From Oscarella lobularis (taxonomy: Eukaryota; Porifera; Homoscleromorpha; Homosclerophorida; Oscarellidae): DNA of 64,000 bases. The stretch is from contig NC_089188.1 in NCBI RefSeq assembly GCF_947507565.1, positions 2,418,001 to 2,482,000 of the forward strand, given 5' to 3'. This document shows, in pieces, positions 22,952 through 34,025 of the stretch; positions within the stretch are counted from its first letter, which is position 1; each line of letters begins with the position of its first letter. A model generated the notes under the pieces. That model searched no databases, was not told where the DNA came from, and saw only the letters and a list, made by a program, of their open reading frames with translations. Made by a program: the position numbers and the translations under genes.

Positions 22952-23551
22952 ACGTGCCTCGTCCGTTGATATGTACGTATATTAGAACTCTAAATGGTTC
23001 AAGGAAAGATGTGGAAGAATATAGCTGTATTTTTCTTGGCACGGTCGCCAAGATTATGCATGGGAAAGACACCGGGTGGTCGAAGGAAGCCCGCCGTTCG
23101 GTTATCGTGCCGTCAGCGGGGTTGATTCGATTGTAATAGGCGCGACTAAACTGGCACTTTTCCCAGGGTTCAGGTTTGCGCTACTGGGGTCAATTCTCGT
23201 GAGAGCAGCACCAGCTGCAAAGTGATCACAATCTAATATCGCTGAGAAAGAGCGAATATGATATCTCAGCCATTTGGGGGGGGAGGATTGGCTTGAAAAC
23301 GTCTTTATTATGGGGGCTAAATCTTCTCAACACAACGACGACAGTTTGAGTTCATTTTTGCGTGTCTAACGTCTAAAAACGGCGAGGAGGAGGGGGAGAA
23401 TCTTATTGGGGCTTGCGTGTACGCGACCGTGTAGCTACTACTATCTATACCTTATGGATTCAACGACCTAAAACGAGAAGAATAGAGTCAATACGTGGAT
23501 TTTGAGGTCGTTCAAATCGCTCACTGTGTGCTAAAGGGACGGACTCGTTTG
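22952..23551. other. intergenic, no gene seen
   Basis: This is about 600 bp between ligand genes 2 and 3. A G-run (ggggggggagg near 23275) and a stem-like AT-rich stretch are visible, but no coding exon. Confidence 0.4.
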
Positions 23552-25023
23552 TTAGAGAGAAAATATAGCGACGTGCAGTCCGGATGTTTCCGCGTAGCAG
23601 ACTCGCCCCGCCGTCCCTTTTACGGCGTGGAGTTTGAGCGAAATTTCGTCGCCTTTTTCCAGTCTCACCAGTCGTCCAAGGGAGAGGGGATACATCGCTG
23701 TCGCATTCAACGTATAGTCGATTTCAGTTCGAGCCATTTCTTTGCTGTTTTTCATGAGTTTGAGTCTAGCGCCTTCGTTTCCAACGTCTGGGAATATCAC
23801 CTGGACGTCGGCGTGGATGAAATAGCGGCCTTTTTTCTTGATAACTAAGGTGGTGTCTGCTTTGAAGTCAATACTCCTGTTTGTGGTCATTCTCAACCCG
23901 ATCGCTGAGAAAAGCCAAAACAATATATTAACGTCAGTCATTTGGGACTGCCATTCGGATTTACTTAGTTCCTCTGCAGCGTTAGTACATGAAGGACTGT
24001 TGCTAGGGCCAAAAGCAGCGAATTTGTCTGCAAGACAGGGGGGAAAAAGTCCGGTATCGTTGAGCGATTCAATCAATTAGGTGACGAGCGTCATTTGTGG
24101 CGGGGGCGGCTCAAGCAAACAAAGCCCAGATGCGTGACATAGCAGAAAAGGAGTCGGAGCCCCGCAACAAAAAAAAAAAACCAAACTATCCTCGTTGTTT
24201 TTTTGCAAGAAGACCGCGATAATCGTACGTCTCTGTGCGTGCATGCATGCACAAGATTTTCCTTATCGGTCTTGGCTATGGTTTCGGAATGCAGCGGCGC
24301 GCTTGCAAATTATCAAACGCCCCCTTTGTTTTGATCGACGATCATCAAATCTCGTGGAAACCGTCGGGAAAAAACGCCGACAACCATATCAACGCGAATC
24401 GGAGAACCCCAAACCCACCGTAATTAAAAGGGAATTCGCGCCCAATGTGCAGAGGCCCCGCCAAATCACTTACGCTTTTCTTTTACTAATATCGACGACG
24501 TTGGAGTTGTGGCGCTCGATGGCTTTGAGTTGACTCGCAAAGGTATATCGCTGCAATTGTTTCCCTTGCATTCCGCGTGCTGAATACGTGTGGGAATCAG
24601 ATTTTCTTCCGTAGGATGAGAGGAACGACCAATTCTCTTCTATAATGAATTCGATTCAGACGGCAAAGGCAGGGAACTTTTTCTCTCTTTTCTTTTCAGA
24701 GGGGGAGTTCGAGGGAAGGGTGCATGTGTATGTGTATCAAATCTTGATAAGATTCGTTTTGGGGTGGCGAATGCATTCGGACTCACCTTCCCCGCGCAGC
24801 CCTTATCATCGACGACAATATGTCGTGCAAATTGATCGACTCGCTTCTGAAGGATTCCCACTCGAACGAACGTCACGCAAATGACGATGAGAAGTGAAAC
24901 GACGACGATTCCACAAAGAACGACGACCGTGCCGGAAAAGCGTCTGGGAGTCGACTCCCACAGGGACGGACGTCGCCATGACTCGGCATTGTCACGTGGC
25001 TCAATAAAACCTTTCGTTTGCAT
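23552..25023 (-). CDS. type II transmembrane TNF ligand 3
   Basis: Exon 1 (25023 to about 24785) has a cytoplasmic head, a membrane helix (TVVVLCGIVVVSLLIVICV) and a short stalk ending DDKGCAGK before a GTGAGT donor. A possible middle exon near 24530-24474 reads QLKAIERHNSNVVDISKRKA. The final exon or exons (about 24030-23552) hold the TNF homology domain: RSIDFKADTTLVIKKKGRYF, HADVQVIF, YPLSLGRLVRLEKGDEISL and the terminal strand LHVAIFSL. The G-R-Y-F strand, the 'L-x-K-G-D' turn and the C-terminal hydrophobic strand are TNF-superfamily hallmarks. No Gly-X-Y repeats were seen, unlike the two genes to its left. Whether 23930-24030 is one exon or is split near AELSK is unclear. Confidence 0.75.
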
Positions 25024-25192
25024 TGGAGTAAAAAGGATCGTCTCTTCTCGCTTGCTTGCTCGCTCGCTTGCGAATGACGGCGAGAGCCCCGGGGGGAAGC
25101 TATTTACATAGGAGCACGTGACAATCTCCCGCCCCTGTCAGCCAAAGGCATGAGCCTATATATGGACAAGAGATGCTAAGCGGCTCTCTCCT

Positions 25193-25666
25193 TCAGTTTT
25201 TTTTCTTCTGCGCGCGCGCGCGCCCCGTTTCGGGTCCCATTATCGTAAACTCGTCATTTCGCGATTCTAATTCCGGAAATTTTTCGCGTATGAGATTATT
25301 TAGCGCGAATTGGGCTCGATCCAGTTCGTTGTGATATCGTTGGACGAGAGAGGTTCCTCGTTCGGGCCACCCCGTTTCGTTTCGTTCGTCCATCTTACAT
25401 TCGAAGGCTGATTGTTGTGCCAGAATGGCTCTGGGTCGCTTTCTTTTCCCTCCCTCGTTTTGCGTCCACGTTTTTTCCTTGTTGCGCGCGCTAATCCGGT
25501 TTTGAAAAACTGGTTTACGATGTTGGTTGCGTTCGTATAGGTTACTGGCAGATCTGATACACTGGCTGTAAGTCTTAGAGGGTAGAATTCGTTGCAAAGG
25601 CTTCGGCGAGTCGGTGACGTCAACGGTAGAGAATGAGAACATGCGCAGTTGCGCACAAATACTCAC
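25193..25666 (-). CDS. single-exon hypothetical protein
   Basis: An uninterrupted 157-codon frame lies between two TNF-type genes that diverge from each other. The likely start is MSICAQLRMFSF or the internal MFSFSTVDVTDSPKP. It encodes a basic protein with a possible helical C-terminal part (VQRYHNELDRAQFALNNLI). The CG-dinucleotide run near the stop makes the tail low-complexity. No family is recognised. Its length without introns is unusual for this window. Alternatively it is chance open sequence in the regulatory region. Confidence 0.3.
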   Translation of the reverse strand: MSICAQLRMFSFSTVDVTDSPKPLQRILPSKTYSQCIRSASNLYERNQHRKPVFQNRISARNKEKTWTQNEGGKRKRPRAILAQQSAFECKMDERNETGWPERGTSLVQRYHNELDRAQFALNNLIREKFPELESRNDEFTIMGPETGRARAQKKKN

Positions 25667-25862
25667 ATGCTCGCTAAATTTTTAATACAGTAGAAGAAAA
25701 GACGAAAAATGTACGGTGATCTACTGTTTGATAGAAAGAAACAAAAGCGAAGAGCATGTGTCAGGAAACTTTGTTTAGAAGCTGACTTCCGGTCGACGTA
25801 ATTTACAACATTCGGGGGATATAGCGGGGATTACCCTAGAATCACACACCCCTCGCGAGTTC

Positions 25863-27081
25863 ATGGCAAAAACGAAGGAGAAAGAAGGACGCAATACGAA
25901 ACCCGTGTTGGGCGTCGTTCTGCCCGCCGTTCTCCTCCTTCTCGCAGCAGTTGCGCTAGCCATTTCGATCAAAGTTCACGTCGATCTCAACAATCTAACG
26001 GAGCGACTCGAAAAACAGGAATATGACCTCGATAAGCTTCAAGACGAACGTCGAGAAGACGAGACACTGTCTCCATCTCCGACCGACGAGCAGTTTTTGA
26101 TGGTGAGTCGATGAAATAGACGGTTGGGCCATGGGGACATTAGAGGAAATGCGTAGGGGGAGAGCGCGTCTTTAGATGAGCAGGATGCCCTTTTGACCCC
26201 ACGCAACCACATTTCTCAAGAGCACTGTTTTGATAGAGCGACGACGACGTATCGGATTACGTCGTCGAGGAGGAGGACGAGGAAGTGCCTGAAGAACAAA
26301 GAGAGAGCGACACCGGTACACCAAAACGCGCGCTACTAAAAGCCTTTTTTTCTGTACCCTTTGTTTTAGAAGACGCGATTCCGAAATCAAAGAAGAATAA
26401 GAAGAAGCAGCGACATCGAGGTATGTCGGTCTCTCTCTAGAGATTCGTTTTTCCGCTTTCATTTTTGATTTGCCATCACGTACATTAGGAGGCGTTCTCT
26501 GTGGCGTGGGCAGCGATTGCAAAATCCCCAAAGGAGCAAAAGTAAGAGAGAACAGAGAGAGACGATTCGCTCTGTCAGCTCTCGTTTTTGCACAGAGACT
26601 CACCCCTTTGGGTCACGTACAGATCATCGCAAAAGACACAGGTATATAGATAGCTGTATGACACCTATCCCTATGACAGAGATCCCTTTTAGATGACTCT
26701 GCTAATATTTATCGTCTTGAGCAGGAAATGCTCGAAGACGGAATGCAATTGGAAAGCGACGCTCTAATCGTTCCCGTTTCTGGCTACTATTTTGTCTACA
26801 GTCAAGTCCATCTCAGTGATCCGCACTCGAGCCACGCGACATTAGTCAATGCCAAGCCCATGTGGAGTGGAGGCAACAAGGACGACGATAAGTCGTCGTT
26901 GCCAACGCCCGATTATCACGGAGGTGTCGTTCGACTCGAGGCCAATGATCGGCTTAGCGTTGGGCTGCCGGATCAATTGTCTACGAACGATCTTAAGAAC
27001 TCGTTCTTAGGAGCTTTTTATGTGGGAAACGATAAGAAGGAGAGGAACAAGGACGGCCTTTTCTTTGGCCGGCTTCAGTAG
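25863..27081 (+). CDS. type II transmembrane TNF ligand 4
   Basis: The N-terminal exon begins MAKTKEKEGRNTKP, followed by a strongly hydrophobic helix (VLGVVLPAVLLLLAAVALAI) and a coiled-coil-like stalk (DLNNLTERLEKQEYDLDKL). Short acidic exons follow (DDDVSDYVVEEEDEEVPEE), then a Lys-rich, furin-like basic patch (PKSKKNKKKQRHR), which could be a shedding site. The last exons hold a clear TNF homology domain: LEDGMQLESDALIVPVSGYY continuing FVYSQV, then GGVVRLEANDRLSVGLPDQL and SFLGAFYVG. This is the best TNF match in the cluster. It is transcribed away from the three minus-strand ligand genes. The protein runs about 18 residues past the usual FLGAF-type end. Confidence 0.88.
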
Positions 27082-27453
27082 GACGTTAAAATTGAAAGCA
27101 GAAAGGAGGGGGGAAACTATGCTACTAGTTTATAAATGTGCGTCAAATTTGACCTATTGTCTTTTCCTTTTTTTTAGAGCGTTATGTCGTTATTAGTGTC
27201 TGAGCCTTTTGTTGTGCGGAAGGTGAGAACGTTCCTATGTTGCACGAATTAAACCGCGCGCACACTAAGAAAAACCGCACGCGCGTCTGCTCACGTTGCA
27301 GTAGCCACAGATACGATATCTCGAATGACGTCTACATTGTGAAGTATACCTTGATGAGTCACGTTCACAAGGGACTTGTAGTAGACTGGATACGATTGAG
27401 CCGTGTCCCACTTCTTGCATACCTATACGAATTATTTTATATAATAAAAAGTC

Positions 27454-28700
27454 TCATTTATTATGTACTTCTAAGCTTTCGAGGGGCACTGATCCGTCGC
27501 CGCTCACCGTGCCGACTACTGGGTCATTTTGAAATGAATCGTTATCATACGCAAAGTAGTTATTCGTTGGAACCGCTTCTCCTAAATACAAAGAATCGAT
27601 AGGGGGAAGGGGAGCAACGGGGATTGATTTATACCATGCCAACAGTATACTGTTACATTAGGAGGAGCTCTTACAGTGAACTTGCGCGTTGCTACGACAG
27701 CGTTATACATTTCCAATGATTTCTGCGACCGGAATTACATTTCTTTTCTTTGCACTATTAATTTACCTTTAGATTCGCTTTTTCGAGGATCGAGGGTATG
27801 TCTTTTGCTGTGTAATTTCCCGCTGGCGTGCTCATAAATACGTAGTCGCTCCAATAGTCAGGATCAGGAAAGAGCCACACAATACCTCCTATTATGACAT
27901 CAGTTTTATTAATTAGAAATTTTGCTTCTTACCAAATGATCTCAATGCTGTTGTGATTAGTTCTTTTCCGACAATTTTTGGAAGTTGATATGTATTCAAA
28001 GTGACCTTTAGTTTTAATGAAAAATAGAGATTCAAGTACTAAGTGTACTCACTGTGCTATAGAGCGGAATTCCGGCACCGGCATAGATCCCAGACATTGA
28101 GATCCAGGCTTTGATGTACTTGTCTTTCCACGTTTGATTAACAAAATTATTGAAAAATAGATTGGTCATTGCATTGCCTATCATTGAAGGAATCTCCCTC
28201 AATGTTATCTCTCTCTTTTTGGTAGATCATTTACCCATACTCTCGCCCACAATCAAAACCTTTTTATTTCCACTCTTGACATAGGCGGACTCTATAGTTG
28301 ATTTATAGAGATCAAACGTTCCGCCTGGATTATAATAAGCGTCGGCGCCAATGCGCCAATCAAACTAGAAAACACCAAAGATAAGCAGAAAAACTAATTA
28401 TTATTAAAAATTTTTCATACAGGAAATGCAATGAGATTATCATCCGCAGTGTATCCCACGGCAACAAGAGCATCTATGATCTTATCATAGACATAGGTGA
28501 TGTTAAATAGGAAGGGATCTTTGTCGACGTAGCGTATGTTTTTTGTGCCATTTCCAACGCCAGTTGTGATGCCTAGAAATCTCCAACTAAGCCCTCTAGC
28601 ACTGGAATAGTACTCTACTACAAACCCTCTAGAGAATCGTATGTATGGGACGAGCTATTATACTGAAGCAAGACTAAAGAAAGCCTAAAGAGAAAATGGG

Positions 28701-28735
<35 letters not shown>

Positions 28736-29134
28736 GAGGATATTCTAAAATACCAGCAGGAATCTCTGAGGGGTAGAAACCAGTCGAGATTCATCCAGAC
28801 CTGGTTCCAAAAGTAGGATACTTTGCGACAATCCCAATTCCAACCCGAAGGGACGGGTTTGTTGGTGAAGTTCCATTTGGCGTAGATTTGAGCGCCGCCT
28901 AGAGCTAAGAAAGCGTTGTTTGCTGTCCTTCGACAAGTAAACTTACACGTAACAAGAACTACGGGTGTCAATTGGTTATTAGAACGAGAGGAGGAGTTGA
29001 GGCTGAGAAAATCGAGCTTTTTAGGCTTGAATTTCGGCCAGTATCAGAACTAACTTGTCGTGAGGCACGCTCGGAATGGTTCGAAGGCACGAAAAGGTGC
29101 AGAAGAGTACGTATAACTGCAGGAGCACTCGCAT
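27454..29134 (-). CDS. LCAT / lysosomal phospholipase A2 (PLA2G15)-like lipase
   Basis: This is a secreted or lysosomal alpha/beta-hydrolase of the lecithin:cholesterol acyltransferase family. The N-terminus is a signal peptide (MRVLLQLYVLFCTFSC). Next comes PVVLV near the start of the fold, and FWNQVWMNLDWFLPLRDSCW, matching the family's 'IWLNL...LLP...CW' block. The nucleophile elbow is KVLIVGESMGNAMTNLFF, split by an intron (about 28250-28150). The final exon reads YDNDSFQNDPVVGTVSGDGS followed by VPLESLEV, the family's 'GDGTVPLESL' segment. Two features are less certain: the exact His exon, and whether it is LCAT- or PLA2G15-type. The last exon ends at a TGA at 27454. It shares a 256-bp divergent upstream region with the scramblase gene, a second lipid-acting protein. 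Confidence 0.82.
28706..28736. repeat. (AATC)n microsatellite
   Basis: About eight uninterrupted AATC units in an intron of the lipase gene. Confidence 0.9.
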
Positions 29135-29390
29135 CGTAGTCGCGTCCGGGAACTTCAGGTCAAATGATCGATGAATTCATATAGAAAGTTGCTGCAATAT
29201 GCAAACTACGGGTTTCGATTAGTCGTCTTAGTACAAACGCATAGCTATAAAGTATTTAGCTACCCGGATAGAAGAAAACGCTCGCGTAATGAGAGATGAG
29301 ACATTTTTGCCGCGTGAACCATGACGTCATTGCTACTTTGTCGAGTCAGCTGAACGCCTCGCACACGGCTCACGCTCTCCTCAGACGACG
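29135..29390. promoter_or_regulatory. shared upstream region of lipase and scramblase genes
   Basis: 256 bp separate two oppositely oriented start codons, so both promoters must lie in or overlap this stretch. No clear TATA box for either side is obvious; 'tataaagt' near 29247 is a candidate. Confidence 0.4.
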
Positions 29391-30503
29391 ATGATGGCTG
29401 CAACGCAACAACAACCGACCGCCGTTCAGTGGATGCCAGCCCCCGAAGCTGGTCCGCCGGACTGTCCGCCCGGGCTGGAATATCTCACGCAAATCGATCA
29501 ACTTCTCGTTCACCAACAGGTCGAACTCCTCGAAAGTAAGCCAGAATCGTCGCGTCGCTACGGGATACGATCAATCACGACGTCTTATCCAGTGATAACG
29601 GGCTGGGAAACGGCAAATAAGTACGACGTGAAGAATTCGATGGGTCAACGCGTCTATTTCGCCGCCGAACGTGAGACGCGAGACAAAACAAGACTGAAAC
29701 GCGACACTGTTATTCTTCTCGTGTAGAAAACTCATGTTTTCAGCTTCAATGCTGCGGCGCAAGTCGAGAATTCAACTTGACGATCGTGGACAACGCCCAA
29801 CGCGAAGTCATTCATCTCTACCGGCCTTTGCGTTGCACTAGCTGCTGCTTCCCCTGTTGCCTCCAAGAACTCGTAGTCGAGGCACCGGCCGGTCAACCCG
29901 TCGGATACGTGAAACAGAGGTGATTTAGATGGAGATTCCGTGAATTTGTGACCTTTGTCTCGAGAGACCACGCCCCCTCTTTTGCCACCCACTCCCTACG
30001 TATATTCTTTATTTTTTTAAGGTGGACGCTTTGGATTCCTGAGTTTGATATTTGTTCTGCTGACGGGAACGTTGTGCTTAAGATTGTTGGGCCGTGTTGC
30101 ACGTGGAGTTGCGGAAGTGACGTCGAATTTAAGGCAGGGCGTGTCTGCTCCATTCCCAGTCAGAAATTTCATATCTTATCTCTTAGATTTTCACCCCGGA
30201 TAAGCAAACGGAAGTGGGCAAGATCTCCAAACAGTGGAGTGGATTGGTTAAGGAAATGTTCACTGATGCCGACAATTTTGGCATAACTTGTATGTCAAAA
30301 ATAATTTTTTATTGATTTTTAAAATTTTTTGTTTTTTAGTTCCTCTCGATTTGGATGTGAAAATGAAAGCTGTAATGTTGGGCGCTTGCTTTCTCATTGT
30401 AAATCCCGTATATGCATATTTTATTTATTATTTTATCGCTGTTTCATAGGACTTTATGTTCTTCGAACAGAGTGGGGATAATAATCGGAATCGCCATTAT
30501 TAG
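29391..30503 (+). CDS. PLSCR: phospholipid scramblase
   Basis: Scramblase-family membrane proteins move phospholipids between leaflets in response to calcium, and some act in the nucleus. The Pro-rich head ([20 protein letters not shown]) matches the family's start of domain. It is followed by [14 protein letters not shown] and, after an intron, a [20 protein letters not shown] block. The cysteine palmitoylation motif is present ([18 protein letters not shown]). Then come [10 protein letters not shown], an exon with [20 protein letters not shown] (Ca-binding-like loop), [20 protein letters not shown] and the C-terminal membrane helix leading to IDFMFFEQ. The length is about that of PLSCR1-4 without a long Pro-rich repeat. 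Which vertebrate paralogue it equals cannot be said. Confidence 0.92.
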
Positions 30504-30657
30504 ACGGTGATGTGAGGAAAGGAGAGACCTGTGAACCGTTTATTGGATAGGTTTTTGATGTTAACCGTTTCCATGTGTACTTGAGCATGCGCACACTAGT
30601 TGCTTAGTAACGACTTGAACGCAAATCAAATCTCTTTCTCGCATTTGCTGCTCGAAT

Positions 30658-33641
30658 ATGGAGTTGCCCTTTCTGCCTGGAACAGCTTTTGACAAAGACG
30701 TGAGCCTGGGATTCGATCGGCGTCGTTTTGCTCTTCTCTGACTGAAAACGCGACGATCTCTCGTAGCTAAGCAAGACGCGCTTTCACAAATCGCACGCTT
30801 TTGACTACCGAAACGACGTATCGGTCTTCGTCGGCGAACAAAAACCGGGAATAGGTAAACCCAAAGCGTCGAAATCAACTAAATCGAAGTAAAAACCCAT
30901 AAAGGTGGACTTCCTTTACCCGGACAAGAATCGAAGCCCAAAACGAGCGCCTTTCCTCCGGGCGAAGGCACAGCGCTTCCAGCCTGGGTTGCCTTTGATC
31001 GACAAGTGCTCCGATTCTACGCTTATTTCCAAGAGGCCGTACACGAACTGAGAGATGAGCGATATCGCATAAGGAAGTCAGTACAACGTCATTATATATT
31101 TATTTATTATTCATTGTGTCTAGTTGTCTCATCTATTTTTATCTGGAAGACGATAGCGTTGAAGTGATTGAACCTAAGGTGAAAAACAGTGGAATTCCAC
31201 AAGGCGAGAATCAATAAATAGTCGATTTCTCTTTATTATAATAAGATATTTTTTAAAGGGACTCTGATTCGTCGACACCGCATTCCGCTTCCTCCACCGG
31301 ATGACGACAAGTTCTACACAGTGGATCACTTTGCCGTGGGAAAGGAAATCAATCTCTATTCGCGAACATTCAAAATAACGGTAAGAGAGAAGAAAGAACA
31401 AATGAATAATTTTCATTTTATTATAGGATTGCGATCAATTCACCCGTCGCTTTCTCGCCAAACTTGGCAACAAAATGACACCAAGAGCGTCACTACCAGA
31501 CGATCCTTACTCAAGAAAAAGAGAAGAAGTACGCACAATCTTAGAAATAAAATTATCTATCTAGGGTCTCTCTATAGATGAAAGAAAGCATGCAGCCTTT
31601 GAGACCATACGAAAAACATGACACACTGAAGCAATTCCTCGAAAACGATCGTCACGTGTTGCGTTTCTTCTGCGTCTGGGACGACACGGATAATATATTT
31701 GGCGACGCTCGCGAACTCGTTCTTCATTATTTTCTCGCTGATGACACAGTGGAATTGCTGGAACGCGTGCCGCCGAACGCCGGCCGTGACGCGGGACCCG
31801 TCTTTCTCCGCCGATCACGACTTCCCAAAGGGCCAACACCGCTACCCCAGCCTGGGGAAATCGCCAATCGGACAGTCCTAAACGTCTTTGGACCAATGGG
31901 AACTGGAGGTCGATACATATTGGATAGTTTGAAGGTAATATTTTTATTATATTTCTTATTTATTTGTTGAGTTTCTCTTTGGTTTAGACGGGTGCAAAGG
32001 ATACAAAGTATTACAGTGATAGTGATTTGGCTATTGGAGTTGTTGTGGATGTTTGGGGTCGACGCGTTCTTCTCTGCGATTGTGACGATTTTACCAAGCA
32101 TTACTACAACACCAAATATGGAGTTGGTACAAGGAACCCCTTCTCATAAAAAAACAATGATTTTTTACGTGTTTCTATTAGAAAACTTTGAACCGATTCA
32201 ATATCGACATGAAGGGGTTCCACCTAAAGCTCCCGAAATTTCTCCCTATAATGGATTTGGGTCAGAAGAGGACTCCCTTTCAAATTGCCTTCATCTTATA
32301 CCAAAACCGCCAAGACGAGATTTTCAGAAATTCATGGCGAAAGATCGGTAAGAGATTTATTATTTGATTGAATGCGTGACGCGAGGGTCGTTTTTCTTAG
32401 TCGCGGTCTCGAGAGTAATGTCCTACGATTTGAGGCTCGTTTTGAAACAACGCGTCCTATTGATATTGACCGTCGTTTCATTATCTCATACTTCTTGTCG
32501 GACGACACGCTTTCCGTTTTCGAACCACCACAACGAAACTCAGGTACAAAGTCCCTATGAATTGATTTTTTTTGAACCTGATTTGTTTCCTAGGCATTAT
32601 TGGTGGAAAATTTATGGAAAGATGTCGCGTGAAAAAACCTGAACAAGATCCGAATCAAGCCGTGCAAGCTTATTATACAGCTCAAGTATAGGATTATTAG
32701 AAATTTTCGCTTTCCTTATGTAGTTCTCTTTGATTCAGGACTTTTACGTTGGAGCTGTGCTTGAAGTGAATCGCTACAAATTTGTTCTGATCAACGCGGA
32801 CGACTACGCGCTGTACTACATGGAAAAGCACGCCAATGAGTTCCCCGTGGCAAACTGGCGAAACGTTGTTGCTAAGTTGCGTCCGTTAACTGGTCAAAAA
32901 CGAGACCAAGTGACCAGTGAATTCGAGCAACACGATTCCGACAAAACGGGCCTTCTTCCAGCTGAACTATTCAAGTAAGTTTTAGTATGAATATGATTTA
33001 AATTTAATTAATTTGTTTGCAGACATCTTGTGCGTCGTATGACGGAGGGGAAGTTGACTGAGCACGAAGTGGTCACTTTGGCTCGTCATTATGGAAATCA
33101 GAAGGTGATATGATTAGTAAAAATTGTGTTTTTTGGATTTATCTGCTTGTTTAGGATGTCGATGATGTGATTGGCTACGCGCGCAGTCATTTGCGTCAGG
33201 CTAATTTCTTAGCCTTTCGTCACTTGAAAGAGGCGTTTCTCTACTACGACACGAATCGATTTGGATACATCGATCGCGAGGAATTGAAGCGCGTGTGCGA
33301 GGAGAAGTGCTTGCCACTCGACAGCGATGTCCTGGAGGCGCTCGTGGATCTGTGTCCAACGAACGAAGCGGGTCAGATCGACTATAACGCTTTTGGAGCT
33401 CACATCAACTGGAAAGAGTCATCAAAAGAAAGCGATGGGGTAAGACCGCGCTTTCACACATAAGCGACGCTACGTAAGAGTGATGTCACAAAGGCAAGTG
33501 ACCAATCAGGAAGAGTTCTTACGTTACGTCGCTTATGCATGCATGCATGCATATCCTTGACTCAATCTTTCGTTCTAGCAACCGACCTTGGACGGAAGAC
33601 GACGGATCAATTACAAGAAACTCTTGGATGACCTCTCCTAG
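30658..33641 (+). CDS. EFHC1: EF-hand domain-containing protein with three DM10 domains
   Basis: EFHC1/2 proteins are inner proteins of the doublet microtubules of motile cilia. The start [14 protein letters not shown] resembles the EFHC1 N-terminus, followed by [13 protein letters not shown]. Three DM10 domains follow. The first has [28 protein letters not shown] and DCDQFTRRF. The second has [32 protein letters not shown] and [10 protein letters not shown]. The third has [29 protein letters not shown] and [12 protein letters not shown]. The C-terminal part has two EF-hand-like regions ([13 protein letters not shown] and [17 protein letters not shown]). It could equally be the EFHC2 co-orthologue. 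The last intron carries an inverted-repeat element (33452-33538). Its presence implies motile cilia, as in sponge choanocytes. Confidence 0.92.
33452..33538 (-). mobile_element. 110-bp inverted-repeat element, copy b (EFHC last intron)
   Basis: Ends CATAAGCGACG...CGTCGCTTATG with the shared core CACAAAGGCAAGTGACCAAT in reverse orientation. It lies within the final EFHC intron. Confidence 0.7.
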
Positions 33642-34025
33642 GCATGTATATTCACACACGTGCGTCGTTGCCACGGACGACTCTCACTTGTGCGCTGTAT
33701 GCATGACATCACGTGACAACTGTCCATTCAAGGAGTCGGGCGTGGCCTCGCTGGTAGTCTGGGGTGGTGCACTTCGTAGCGTCGCTTCAAACGCTCGTTG
33801 CCGTCGTCGCTGTCGCTCGTACGATCGTCGCTCTACTTCTTATCTCTTTTCTGCTATCTGTCGTCGTTTTGAGTAGAGGGTAAGAGATCACGTGCACGTT
33901 TTGAGCTCGATTTTGAGTAGGCATCGAAGACGATCGAACACTCGGCCCTATCACGCCTTTCTAAAAGCATTTTCTCTCTATCTTAGCAACGCGCTGTTGC
34001 GAACGAGGCGAGGAGTGCCGTCATC
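33642..34025. other. intergenic upstream of myosin VIIa
   Basis: 384 bp between the EFHC stop and the myosin VIIa start. It is rich in short Ser/Arg-coding CG repeats on the plus strand ('cgtcgtcgctgtcgctcgtacgatcgtcg'), with no supported exon. Promoter and 5' UTR are expected here. Confidence 0.4.
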
